NCBI RefSeq assembly: GCF_011075055.1
Contig: NC_058143.1
Coordinates: forward strand, 16,690,930 to 16,754,929
Origin: Mangifera indica
Lineage: Eukaryota; Streptophyta; Magnoliopsida; Sapindales; Anacardiaceae
Reading direction: 5' to 3'
Length of the DNA stretch: 64,000 bases
Below, one piece after another: positions 24,365-34,003 of this stretch (positions within the stretch are counted from its first letter, which is position 1; each line of letters begins with the position of its first letter). A model generated the notes under the pieces. The model saw only the letters and a list, made by a program, of their open reading frames with translations, made no database searches and was not told the origin of the DNA. Position numbers and translations under genes: made by a program.

Positions 24365-24806
24365 ACCTGAAGTGAATTGGTTACAGGGAAACAAATAGAG
24401 GAGTTCCTGGGTCAAACTAGGTAACAAGGTATGTCTGAGAGCAAGATTACTGAAACAGAAGGAGTGTTTTCAAGGTATGACCAAGGTGCCTCTTCTTAAC
24501 TGGGGATTTAGGCTATGAAGGTCTTTGATGGAAACTGAGTCTTCGCTTAGCTCAAACTCAACCTGACCTATTATGGTTAACGATTAGGACAATTCTCTTG
24601 AATAATTTTTTATGTACAGGATTCTCATCCAAGGCAAGTATAGAGTATATTCTTATTTAAGAGTCGGTTTTTGTGTTTTAGTAAAAGGAGGAGTCTAAGA
24701 AATGAAGCATGAAAAGAGCCGCGATGACATTCAAAACAATAATGAAAATAGTGGCGTTCTTGAAGGATAATCTCACTCGCATGAAAGTTGCGTCTCCATT
24801 GAAATA
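24365..24806 (-). pseudogene. broken exon-1 copy of the small membrane protein gene
   Basis: On the minus strand the start region and first codons (METQLS) match exon 1 at 13304-13157. One C is missing in the run that reads CGCCATG on the plus strand of the intact copy and CGCATG here, shifting the frame at about codon 7. After the matching ATTCAAAAC and TGAAGCATGAAAAGAG text, about 30 bases of exon are replaced by roughly 310 bases of unrelated sequence (about 24382-24697) before the original exon-intron boundary text AGAGACCTGAAGTG resumes at about 24361. Exons 2-4 are absent. It cannot encode the protein. Confidence 0.85.
24382..24697. other. foreign insert in the broken exon-1 copy
   Basis: About 315 bases of less AT-rich sequence, with no match elsewhere in the window that I could see, interrupt the duplicated exon. 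The bases around both junctions differ from the intact copy, so the event replaced roughly 30 bp of exon. I see no clear inverted termini and no long open frame; its origin is unknown. Confidence 0.5.
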
Positions 24807-25211
24807 ACAGAGTCTACAAGTCTGAGTAATATGTGTTTACAGGAAAAAGAAACAAGAAGAAGAGATGTAGTTGATGGAGGAAAACGTTGACATTGGTTTG
24901 GACTTCTATACAATAAACAAGTCAACTACCAGAAGGGTCTTGCGTAGTGTCCAGCTTCAACTGCTAAACGTTTCAAGCAAGTTACACTTCAAGATAACAT
25001 TTTTTTGGATTAAAAAATATTATTTATTTACTCTTCTAATTCATGTTATCTTGGGAAAAGAAAGTTAATTATATAAATGTAATTACATTAACTTTTAATG
25101 ATCAAGCCAGTTTCCTGTTTTATGGCTTTCCTACTTCTATTAGGAATTTCAATCTTCCTTTGACAAGTAATTCGATTCCTCTTCAAATTATGTAATGTTT
25201 TGAGTCTTCAA

Positions 25212-25223
25212 CTATATATATAA
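25212..25223 (+). promoter_or_regulatory. TATA-like box of the intact F-box gene
   Basis: CTATATATATAAG lies about 75 bp before the ATG. The same element sits about 45 bp before the ATG of the pseudogene copy; the difference is mostly a 25-bp tandem duplication of the leader (25241-25289) present only here. Confidence 0.5.
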
Positions 25224-25240
25224 GAGTCTCTCAAGTTGAA

Positions 25241-25289
25241 TTAATTGTTTCTTCATTGTGATTATTTAATTGTTTCTTCATTGTGATTA
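25241..25289 (+). repeat. 25-bp tandem duplication in the 5' leader of the intact F-box gene
   Basis: The text TTAATTGTTTCTTCATTGTG plus ATTA occurs twice, 25 bp apart, just before the ATG. The pseudogene copy has it once, so the duplication arose after the block duplicated, or was lost on the other side. Confidence 0.85.
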
Positions 25290-25292
25290 TCA

Positions 25293-26615
25293 ATGGCGGA
25301 GACCTTCAAGAGATCGAGAAATATTGAGGAATCATCATCAAACTGGGCAGAACTTTACTGCGATGTATTAGAGCACATTTTTCAGTTTTTGTCTTTCAAG
25401 GATGTGCTTATAGTTGAAGGCGTTTGTCGTCCTTGGTTCTCAGCGGCAAAGGCTTTTATCAAGTCTCGCTTTCAGTCCTGTCAATTAGTGCCCTGGCTAC
25501 TCCTTCCTCCTGATGATGGAAGAGCCACCAGTGAATATTGTATTCTGAATATGGAAACAAAAAATGTTTCTAAGTTGAAGAATATATATAACGAGATGAG
25601 TAACGGTTGCTGCATTGGATCATCGCATGGTTGGCTTATTTTCTTGGACGAAAGTGTCGCTCCTTTGCTTTTAAACCCTTTTCTTCAAGTTAAAATCAAG
25701 CTCCCACGTCTAAATTCTTTGATGGGCATTCTTGAAATTGCGAGAAATGATATTTATTGGGAATATTGCATCTACTATTATGACAAAAAAAGGAAATTTT
25801 CTGTTTCTTATGCGATGAATTTGCGTGAGAATGTCATACACAAAGCTGTTTTGCACTTACACGACTCTTGTTTTAGCATCAAAGGCTTCACAATCATAGT
25901 TATTTACGGCGTTAATGCGAAGCTTGCATACTGTAAAACTGGTGAAAATAGCTGCTGGATGGATTTAGAGGCTAAGCATCAACCGTACCATGAAATCCTA
26001 TGCACTAATTCACAACTTTATGCATTAAGCAGTAATTCTATTGAAGTTTGGGATTTTGATGATGGTACCCCAATAAAAAGGATGGATCTTGAACTGACAA
26101 ATTTTCCAGAGAAATCATCAAAGTTTTTTTGGCTGGGGGATAGAGAACTTTATGCAACCAAATTTTACTTGGCTGAAATACATGGAGAAGTAATGCTTAT
26201 GGTGAGGCTCATAGGAGAATATGTTAATGGAGATGATGAAGCAATTCGTGAAGAAGATCTGCTAATTGAAGACGACACACATCCTCTTGTGTGTCCATAT
26301 AAAACACTGTTATTTCATGTATATAAACTAGATTTGGCTGAGAGAAATTGGGTAGAAGTTGATTCACTGGGCGATTATGCAGTTTTCTTGGGTGGAAATA
26401 ACTCGGTTACTGTGTCGACTCAATTTTATAAGAATTCAATTTTCTTCACAGACGATTATTGGAGTCGAATGAATGAAGATTACTTGTATGGAGGTCATGA
26501 CATTGGGATTTTTCATTTAGAAGATTACAGTGTTGAACCTATTTATCCATATGGCTCGGAAAAGATTCAACCACCGCCTTGTTGGGTTAACCCCAGTCCA
26601 TGGTCGGCTGTTTAG
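25293..26615 (+). CDS. F-box protein with DUF295-type C-terminus, intact copy
   Basis: A single-exon gene encoding 440 aa. An F-box lies at about 18-58 (AELYCDVLEHIFQFLSF, then VEGVCRPWFSAAKAF). A variable middle follows, with the DUF295-style SSHGWLIFLDESVAPLLLNPF and AKLAYCKTGENSCWMDLE, the typical SNSIEVWDF, and the terminal LGDYAVFLGGNNSV (about 357-370) and GGHDIGIFHLED. Known of the family: such proteins are substrate-receptor subunits of SCF ubiquitin ligases, with the F-box binding SKP1/ASK and the C-terminal propeller-like part thought to bind targets. The target is unknown. DUF295 F-box genes expand by tandem duplication and many copies die, which fits the two broken relatives at 13.8 and 21.7 kb. 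The start is supported by matching sequence in the pseudogene copy. The C-terminus ends NPSPWSAV. Confidence 0.9.
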   Translation: MAETFKRSRNIEESSSNWAELYCDVLEHIFQFLSFKDVLIVEGVCRPWFSAAKAFIKSRFQSCQLVPWLLLPPDDGRATSEYCILNMETKNVSKLKNIYNEMSNGCCIGSSHGWLIFLDESVAPLLLNPFLQVKIKLPRLNSLMGILEIARNDIYWEYCIYYYDKKRKFSVSYAMNLRENVIHKAVLHLHDSCFSIKGFTIIVIYGVNAKLAYCKTGENSCWMDLEAKHQPYHEILCTNSQLYALSSNSIEVWDFDDGTPIKRMDLELTNFPEKSSKFFWLGDRELYATKFYLAEIHGEVMLMVRLIGEYVNGDDEAIREEDLLIEDDTHPLVCPYKTLLFHVYKLDLAERNWVEVDSLGDYAVFLGGNNSVTVSTQFYKNSIFFTDDYWSRMNEDYLYGGHDIGIFHLEDYSVEPIYPYGSEKIQPPPCWVNPSPWSAV

Positions 26616-26851
26616 AGTAGGATTAATTAGTGTTTGTTGTGATTAATTAATGGCTCTTCGGAAGAATTGATACGTTGATGTTGGATTATTAATGTTAAGA
26701 ATTTCAAAGTTTATTTTATTAAAATAATTTTATGTTTAATATTATTATTGTTCAATTCTACAATTTATTTTTAATTACCTAACCACGTTTATATAAGGTG
26801 ATAGGAAGACTGGCAAAATAAAAAATTGGAAATAAGATTAAAAATTTGAGG

Positions 26852-26855
26852 AAAA
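26852..26855 (-). terminator. Pol III terminator of tRNA-Ser
   Basis: On the minus strand, TTTT follows directly after the discriminator base of the tRNA, the minimal RNA polymerase III stop signal. Confidence 0.7.
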
Positions 26856-26937
26856 CGTGAGCGGCAGGATTCGAACCTGCGCGGGCAGAGCCCACATGAT
26901 TTCTAGTCATGCCCGATAACCACTCCGGCACGCCCAC
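26856..26937 (-). tRNA. trnS-AGA: tRNA-Ser(AGA)
   Basis: These 82 nt fold as a type II tRNA. The acceptor stem GTGGGCG pairs with CGCTCAC (one G-T pair). The anticodon stem-loop CATGA-CTAGAAA-TCATG carries anticodon AGA. A long variable arm (GGGC-TCT-GCCC) is typical of serine tRNAs, and the T arm is GCAGG-TTCGAAT-CCTGC. The B-box GGTTCGAATCC is perfect. CCA is not encoded, as is normal for nuclear plant tRNA genes, and there is no intron. It decodes UCU and, after A34 to inosine, UCC and UCA. Confidence 0.95.
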
Positions 26938-27316
26938 TTAATGAACTATTTTGATATTTATAATAAGGTTAGTATATTTTGAGCTTATTTTTAGTTCCAA
27001 TGGATGACTCTTTTTTTGGCATAAGAATTTTTACTCCTGTTTTATTTCAGTATAATCTTTTACAGTTGCGCGCAATCAAAGTTTTCCTCCTCAGTGTTTT
27101 TATGAAACTAAGCCTCCTTCTTCCTGTTAATCCGTAGCTGTCGAACCAATCATCACAGTAAGAATCTGCCGGTGGTGAGTGATTTTATGTTGTTATTATC
27201 AGTATCAATTGAACTGATGTTGTGTATCTTGCTGATTAGTTGTTTGATTTTAGCAGAGGCCACACTTGTGTTGCGTTGCTTGTTTTTCCAATTTGAAGTA
27301 GACAAGCGATAGAAAC
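26938..27316. other. leader-like region before the gatB fragment
   Basis: No gene. Balanced base composition from about 27060, with candidate donor and acceptor sites (GGTGAGTG near 27173 and TTTTAGCAG near 27247), suggests that the original gatB 5' UTR and an intron were copied with the coding fragment. This would point to DNA-level rather than RNA-mediated duplication, but it is inferred. Confidence 0.35.
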
Positions 27317-27980
27317 ATGGCTTCCACATTGTTTAGAAGCATTCAAACTTTACCCTTTTATGCTCCACCCATCCACATGACTCAGAAGAAGCTATGGTGT
27401 TTGTTATTGTACCGTAAAGAGCACACAGCTAGACAGCCGCACAAGAGAAGCATCAACCAGAAAATGAGAAAACCTACGGAACGAAGCGAAATCACTCGAT
27501 ATAATCGGCAAAGATTAAGAAGCAATTTTTGGTATAGAAACTCATGTCCAGCTCTCCACAGTCCAAGGCCTTTTGTGGCTGCCCTTACAACTATGGCTAT
27601 CAACCCAATAATAGTATTTGCCCATTTGTATGGGTTCGCCTGGCGCCTTTCCCTTTCTCAACTCCAAAGTGATTGAGTCTGCCGGTAAACTAGGCCTTGA
27701 TCTGAAATGCAAGCTGTCTTCGAACTCAAAGTTTGATAGGAAACAATACTTTTATCCGGTCTTCCAAATATTTCAGTTTGATAACCCAATTGCAACTGGT
27801 GGTTACTTGGATGTGAATCTTCCGATTGAGTTTGGTGGCGGCCATAGGAGATTTGGCATTACTACAGTTCACATGGAAGAGAATGCAGGCAAGCTTCTTC
27901 ATTCTAAATACGGGGATTATTCTCTGGAAACTACTGTTCCTCGTGTTTTGCATTTTATTGGTAATAATAAAAGAATAATG
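27317..27980 (+). pseudogene. gatB (fragment): truncated, frameshifted copy of organellar gatB (Glu-tRNA(Gln) amidotransferase subunit B)
   Basis: The start MASTLFRSIQTLPF looks like the transit peptide of plant GatB. Further on, three reading frames hold consecutive pieces of its N-terminal catalytic part: EAIFGIETHVQLST (about 27523), then [20 protein letters not shown] (about 27567-27626), then [27 protein letters not shown] and [20 protein letters not shown] (27630-27880). Intact GatB continues for several hundred more residues; here similarity fades after GDYS, and an AT-rich repeat follows. At least two frame changes and loss of the C-terminal half make it non-functional. The working gene should lie elsewhere in the genome. 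Known role of GatB: with GatA and GatC it converts misacylated Glu-tRNA(Gln) to Gln-tRNA(Gln) in plastids and mitochondria. Confidence 0.85.
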
Positions 27981-28440
27981 TAACACTATTTTATTTAAAT
28001 ATTTTTTAAATATTATTAGATGCAAATTAATATTATATTTGATTAAAATGATATGTTTTATGTTAAATATTTATTTTATATATATTTTAAAGATTTTTCA
28101 TTTTAATAATATATTTTAAATTTTTTATATTGTAAAATTATAAAACTAATTAATTAAAACTTTTTTCAAATTGTTAATTTATTGACAACATAATTTTTTA
28201 AAAACATTTTTTATATTAAGCCGGTGTTTTAATTGAAAATAAATTTAATTTTATTATAGATAAAATTATAACAAAATTAATATTACCTTATTAACATTTT
28301 AATGTTCAAAAGTAGAAATATAAATCAAATTATTTTGTCATATTACCTTTAGTTATAAAAAATAATGAGAATATTTTATATTTTAAGAAACAAAATAATA
28401 TGACGTTAATAATAAAAAATAAATTTCTAAAACCAAACAT
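27965..28440. repeat. AT-rich MITE-like element, copy C, abutting the gatB fragment
   Basis: It shares the submotifs GAAAATAAATTTAATTTTAT, AATTATAACAAAATTAATAT and the terminal AAACCAAACATC with copies A and B. Its left end lies where gatB similarity stops, so it may have caused or marked the truncation. Limits are approximate. Confidence 0.45.
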
Positions 28441-28894
28441 CATAAAAATATTTTTATTTTATGAAAATTCAAAGGGGAGATAAATGAGTTCGATAATATT
28501 ATTTTAAAAATATATTAAAAAATATATAAGGAAAAAAACTCAAGTATGACTTTACTTGAGGCAAAAAATCACAGGAAACTGATCATGTTTGCAGAATTTT
28601 GTTATGAAAAAAAGGGTTAAGAAATCTCAAACAAAATTAGGATGGGACTGAATGATTTTCTCTAAAATGCAAGCACATCTCCCTGAATTAGAATTACCAT
28701 GTAACTCTTTACCCCCAAATTTAGCTCCCAGTATACTTCAATCAACTTTTTCCCGGATGAATCGCAAACAAAATGAACATATGATGTTGTGTGTTATTTC
28801 TTCACCCCAACTTAAACCCTTTTTGCAGCGTTGTTGGTGGTGGTGATGGTGGTGGCAGTAGCCAGTAGCCAGTAGCGGCCAGCTGCCACAAGAC
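28441..28894. promoter_or_regulatory. promoter and leader region of the USP-domain gene
   Basis: No independent gene is seen. A short GTGGTGGTGATGGTGGTGG tract (28837-28856) and GCCAGTAGCCAGTAGC repeats precede the start codon. No TATA box was assigned. Confidence 0.35.
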
Positions 28895-29726
28895 ATGGAA
28901 CCCAGTGGGAATTCATCTCCAAGAAAAGTCATGGTGGTTGCAGACCCCACCAGAGAGTCAGCTGGTGCTCTTCAATATGCACTTTCCCATGTTTTCGTTG
29001 AAAAAGATGAACTTATTTTGATCCATGTTGAGAATAATTCTGCTTGGAAAAATCCATTTGCCACTCTTCTCAAAAGGCCAGCCTCTTCTTCTGGCAATCA
29101 ACCGCATTCTGCCTTGTCTTCTTCTAGCAATCAATCGCCATCTGCCTGGCCCTCTTCTAGCAATCAAACGCCTTCTGCCTTGTCCTCCTCCTCCTCTGAC
29201 GGAGGAGCACCGGGGGCTGGAGAGGTGGATTTTCTTGATGAAATGAAGCATGCATGCGAGGTTGGTCAACCCAATTTGCAGGTTCGTGTTTCCAAGGTGC
29301 AAATAAATGCCAATAATAGGGCTGCTGCTATTCTTTCCCTTACCAATATCCTCGGAATTGATCTTCTTGTTATAGGACACAGACGAAGTCTGTCCAATGC
29401 CATCTTACGGTGAGTTTTTCAGAATTCAGCGTTGAGTTTGTTTCACTTTCCCTGTAAGATAGCCAATTAACAAAACCTATTAATAAGATTATTTAATATT
29501 TTTCTAATGCTAAGCAATTTCATGGAGGAAAAAACAATCCTTTTGAATTGGAATTTACAGATATAAGCTGCCACGAAGAACATCAAGAGGGGTAAGGGGA
29601 ATGGACACAGCAGAGTATTTAATAGAGAACAGCAAATGCACTTGTGTTGGAGTTCAGAGAAAAGGCCAAAATGCAGGCCATCCTCTCAACACAAAAACCC
29701 AAAAAAATTTCTGGCTCTTGGCATAG
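28895..29726 (+). CDS. universal stress protein (USP) domain protein, 2 exons
   Basis: Exons 28895-29409 and 29561-29726, GT-AG, joining in phase to 226 aa. The N-terminal strand-helix KVMVVADPTRESAGALQYAL begins the USP fold, then DELILIHVE. A Ser-rich loop (about 63-102) consists of three repeats of SSSxNQxPSAxxS. The second half has AAAILSLTNILGIDLLVIGHRRS, then the C-terminal AEYLIENSKCTCVGVQRK and the ending KNFWLLA, typical of a plant USP-like subgroup. The classical ATP-binding GxxGxxxxxxxxxG(S/T) motif is incomplete (RGVRGMDTAEYLIENSKC), so nucleotide binding is doubtful. The role is unknown; relatives in Arabidopsis are annotated as adenine nucleotide alpha hydrolase-like. The Ser-rich insert is a 39-bp minisatellite in DNA and may vary in length. 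Confidence 0.85.
29080..29196 (+). repeat. 39-bp coding minisatellite, 3 units
   Basis: Within exon 1 of the USP gene, the unit TCTTCTTCTAGCAATCAA plus C(G)CC(A/T)TCTGCCTTGTCC occurs three times in frame. Since 39 is divisible by three, copy-number changes would keep the frame. Confidence 0.8.
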
Positions 29727-30248
29727 CCATTAATTACTCCTAATCTACATACCATTTCCTCTGCAATGAGTTTGCTTTCTGTGGTTTATGATTCCTCAAC
29801 CTTTTTTCTGTCATGACAAAATTTATCCAGCAGTATGCCTTTGTCCTTTTCCTAAGCTATTAAAACCATACCATACCTATATTATCCTCACTTTCGGTTG
29901 TATATCAGCCAAATTATTTTTATGAATCTGGGTTCTCTTTTTCTTTTTTTCTTTTAATATTTTATAGCATGGAATGGAATGTTGCAACAGAAGCCCCCAA
30001 GAAGGCGGACAAGCCGACTCTGTCCCAAGGAATTCTAGTTTCTTTACAATTAACATATGAAAGTGCCATGGCACGGCCAAGGAAACTTTTTTAAAATTTC
30101 ACTATCAAGAAAAATGAGGTATTCATACAAAACCAACAGTATAACACAAGGATTACATTAGATGTTTTTGACTCATTTTGTGATAACTGTGATATAATAA
30201 AGGCATGGGGAAGTACATTAGCTTTTTTTGAATAAATTCTATCAAGCC
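29727..30248. other. tail-to-tail spacer between the USP gene and SEC20
   Basis: The two genes converge here, so this holds both 3' UTRs. No further gene was seen. Confidence 0.5.
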
Positions 30249-33200
30249 TCAAAGTTCATCATGCTTAGGCTGCTCAAATGGAACCTCTACCCTTGGAACT
30301 GCATTGCCATGATGACCCCGGACCAGATTTATACCATCTTCAACAGCTCCAGGTCTGATCTCTGCTTGACCAGCCATGCCGGCCTTTATGGCAGCAGTAA
30401 TCTGTCTCTGTAACTTTAGTAACCCAATACGCTTTGAAACGACATAGAGAACAGCACAAGAGAATAAGAAAAATCCCAATACAAGTATCACCCTGGCCAA
30501 TGTAACTTGACGTGAGTTCTTGCAAATTTATGTAATCATTTGGAACCAAAAAAAAAAATAAAGAACTTTTTCCTTAAACCTCTCAATAACATCCTGACGC
30601 TGCATTGTAGAAAGCAGGTTTCTTGTTCGCATCAACAAAGAGCGGTGGCCCTTGTATTCACTTTCAGCCTTACGTAACACTCCCGTGGATTCCTCTACAA
30701 AATCCAACACATACATAATTAGACTAGGCTCCTCCAAAACACTTCCATAATAAGTTGTGCAATGACAGCCATATCCCAAATTTATTTTTAAGCAGTCATT
30801 CTGAAAGCAAGCAGATCACCTTTCATGCAGCAATTGGTAAAATATCATTCACAAATGGTTGGGGTTCCTACAGAAAACCATTTCACAAAACCAAATTGTT
30901 CTAAGTGACATGCCTCATGCCTTAAAATTCAAAATTGAGGGCTATTTTGTCTACTAACAATGTGCAATACTGAAAGATTACATAAAGAAACTCTATTCTG
31001 GTTACAAGCACCTTCCTTTGTCTTTACAATATGAACAGAAAAGTTCAGCAAAGAAACAAAAAAAATCCCACGCATTTGCGTTCTTCTTGTTGTATCCACA
31101 TATTAAGGTCTTAAATCATATATTTCTCGGCCTTAAAACTACCCCCAGAGTCCATGGAAGGATTACCATTATACTTAGAATAAATTCAGTCAAATACAGT
31201 ATGTAAGATGGAAGTCAAGAAACAGCCACCAAAGTTTGATCTAAAGAATGAGGAAAGTTAATGGAGTTTTAAAGAGTACAATCCCAAAGAGCAGTCTAGC
31301 CAAATCAATAGGCCCAACTAAATTTTAACAAGATAAAAGTCAAAAGATTGATCCTAATAGCTCAAAGAAAAACAGTCTGCTCTCAAGGATCAATCTGGCA
31401 TCTGAAATATGATAGAACTTCAAAAAGAGCTGCAGAGTGAACTAAATACCAACCAAAGTCCTTTATTTTTTGAAATAGTCCATGGCATAGCAAATAATCT
31501 AATGATAGCAGTCTGTTGATTTACAGATGTCACAGTCATAAAAAGAATCCTCCTTTCATTATTTTAAATTGACAACTTAAAGTTCACATCTGCATCATTG
31601 ACTAACGGATGAAGGCAAAACATTGAGTAACAGATACATCCATAGTCTGTAAATATAGTATGACATCTTTATCCCATTTGTTGCACTTAAAATTATTCAA
31701 ACAGAGAAGTAATTAAACTTATAGCAAGATGCCTAATAAGAGAAACAATAACAATAAACAATTTGTTAAGCAAAAGCCAACAGGATTGAAAATATTCCTG
31801 TCTCAATGAAATATAGAGAAATATAAAGTCCTACCAAAAGTCATGAGTGTGCTTGCACTTCTTTCCACTTCCTAGACATGCGCAAGAATACAAAATGAAA
31901 AGCACATAAGTAGGCTATCAAAAATAGAAAGAAAACTAAGATCCAATACACTGAAGAAGTGGGAAGATACACAAACACAAAAGTGCATGCAAAGACACAA
32001 ACAAACAAACCTGAACCATCAGTTGACGAGTTCGACGAAGGCTCTCTGTGATGCTTTCTGCAGCAGATGTCATTCCGGCCTTTGTCCTACAAACACCATG
32101 ATGCACTTCAGACCAAAGTCATAATGTTGAATGACAAGCCAAGTGAAAGATTATGAGAATATGGAACTTGGAAATGTTTTTGAACTACTATCACTAAAAT
32201 CTATACTGTAGAACATAATACATACTGTAAATTGCGCCTGCGAACTGTGGACTCTTCTCCACCACCCAGAAGTAGTTCTCTCTACAACCAATACAATGAT
32301 ATGAAAGAAATCACATACTTCTTTAAAATAACTCGAAAAAAAGAATGGCAATTGTAATCAACTATACAATCATTAAGCATTTAGAGAAAAGAGTAATCAT
32401 GATATGAATAAAATGACAGACTTTTACACCATATTGGAGCATGTATTCATAACAACACTCAATACCTCTTCCTGGGCAGCTTTCCTCATATTAGCCTTTG
32501 CTTGCAAATTAGCATTTCTCAGACTCAGTCGCAAACTGATTTAAAATATAAAAAGAGTGTTATAACAAGACAAGCAATTACAACAATAACGAATCTAAGA
32601 GTTATTTGCAATTTTTCAGAAACAACTCATATAAAATTTGAAAAAAAAAAACAATTAAAATTATGAATACAGAAATTCTGCTCTGGAAATAATACTTATA
32701 TGGAACCATTTCACTTTAGCAGAAATTTCAATTTCTTTCTTCTGCGTAAACTAAAAGAACTGACAACACAATTCCAATTTCCTCCATTATCTCAGCTTCC
32801 AAGCAAAAGCTATGCTCCATAAAAGAGAAGCCAGGTAGAGAAAAATATTATAGAATAAAATTGGTTTATGATTCAATACTAAAAGTACAATAATAATGAT
32901 AAGTCAATTTTCCCAATCATCTATGGATTTTAACTCCAAAAATAAATTTTAAATAGTCTATCAAAGGTACTTTCATTCAATGAGATGCAACTCTGATTAT
33001 TTTGATTCGCGAAAATCATAGTGGATCACATACCAATCGTACCTTACTGCTGTTTAGATTTAGAGTTAAAATTTCTCTACCTCTTCGTTTATTTTCTGAG
33101 CAACAGAATATATAAAAACAAAATTCGAAATCAGACACAACGGCACATTTATGTAGAGAAAGAGATTTAAAAAGGAATACTCGTTGCACTCTTTCTTCCA

Positions 33201-33473
33201 CGATTGAAGCAGTGACTGAGCGGACTGAACTTGGTCGTGAGTGGGCAACTGTGGAGCTAGCAGATCAAGCTGAAACAGCAACGAATTAAGGATAGCCAAG
33301 CCATCTTGTGCCAGCCCATTCAATCTCGGAAACGAATTCTTCTCTTTTTCCTCTGTATTGTCCCTCCTTGATTTCCCATAGTTTTCAATTGCTTTTATGT
33401 GTTGTTGAGTTTTCGCATACGCTTCTTCCCAGTCTTTCTTCACTTTCTCAACCGCATCCACCACTTCGTCCAT
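30249..33473 (-). CDS. SEC20: SEC20 Qb-type SNARE of the ER, 7 exons
   Basis: Exons (minus): 33473-33181, 32535-32466, 32281-32226, 32086-32011, 31871-31835, 30694-30580 and 30492-30249. All are GT-AG with consistent phases, giving 891 nt (296 aa). The start MDEVVDAVEKVKKDWEEA matches the family N-terminus better than the upstream in-frame ATG at 33530. Seen: helical N-terminal region with IENYGK, LNGLAQDGLAIL and LDLLAPQLP; the Sec20 SNARE-like region with ESITESLRRTRQLMVQEVER, STGVLRKAESEYKGHRSLL and RNLLSTMQRQDVIER; one transmembrane helix (217-234, VILVLGFFLFSCAVLYVV); a lumenal tail ending KHDEL. Known: SEC20 works with SYP81/UFE1 and USE1 in Golgi-to-ER retrograde fusion, and the HDEL tail retrieves it to the ER. 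The first donor (GAGTATTC) is weak, so exon 1's end is slightly less certain, although the phase fits. Confidence 0.93.
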
Positions 33474-34003
33474 CGTGGATGTTCGTTTGGTTTGCCAGAA
33501 AGTGAACGAAAATTGGATGGGATTTGCCAAGAAAAGATTGGCTTAGAAGAGGAGTTGAAAAGGATTAAGGAAAGCGGAGAAGTTTTCGATGGATAATTTT
33601 GGAATAAGTTGAAATTTTAATTGATTTTGGGTTTAGGTGGAGTTTAAATACCACGCCACAACATTTTGAAAATAATAAAATTATATTCACAAATTTTAAT
33701 ATAGATAATATTATATTATAATATAATTAAATATTATTTTATTTTTAATTTTTAATTATTTAATTTTTATATTATTAAGAGATAATTTAAATCACAATAA
33801 GAGAAATTTTATTTAAAAAAAAGTATAATTTTAAATAATTTTTTTTTGATAATATATAAAAATTAAACTCATGATTTAAAAAACTAACCAGTTTACGTGA
33901 AAACATTTACCAAAACTTTAGTGTGATTGATGACAGATTAATTTAACTAAAGACAAATATTCAGAAGAGTACAGTACACAATCCATAAGCATTTGCTTTC
34001 TGA
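33474..34003. other. SEC20 promoter side and 3' flank of the next gene
   Basis: This spacer contains the SEC20 promoter next to 33473 and, further right, the 3' UTR of the next minus-strand gene. From 33660 to 33900 it is nearly pure AT. No other feature was recognised. Confidence 0.4.

Larger units (their letters stand above)
23266..26760. repeat. duplicated block, right copy
   Basis: This is the direct-orientation partner of 12044-15814. It keeps the intact F-box gene but carries only a damaged exon 1 of the small membrane protein gene, with no exons 2-4. Divergence by eye is modest in coding parts and larger in the intron-derived part, suggesting an old duplication. Confidence 0.85.

Noticed and set aside
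33474..33530. Upstream in-frame ATG of SEC20, giving 19 extra residues (MANPIQFSF...)
   Set aside because: The known family N-terminus begins at MDEVV; the extra residues look like translated leader.
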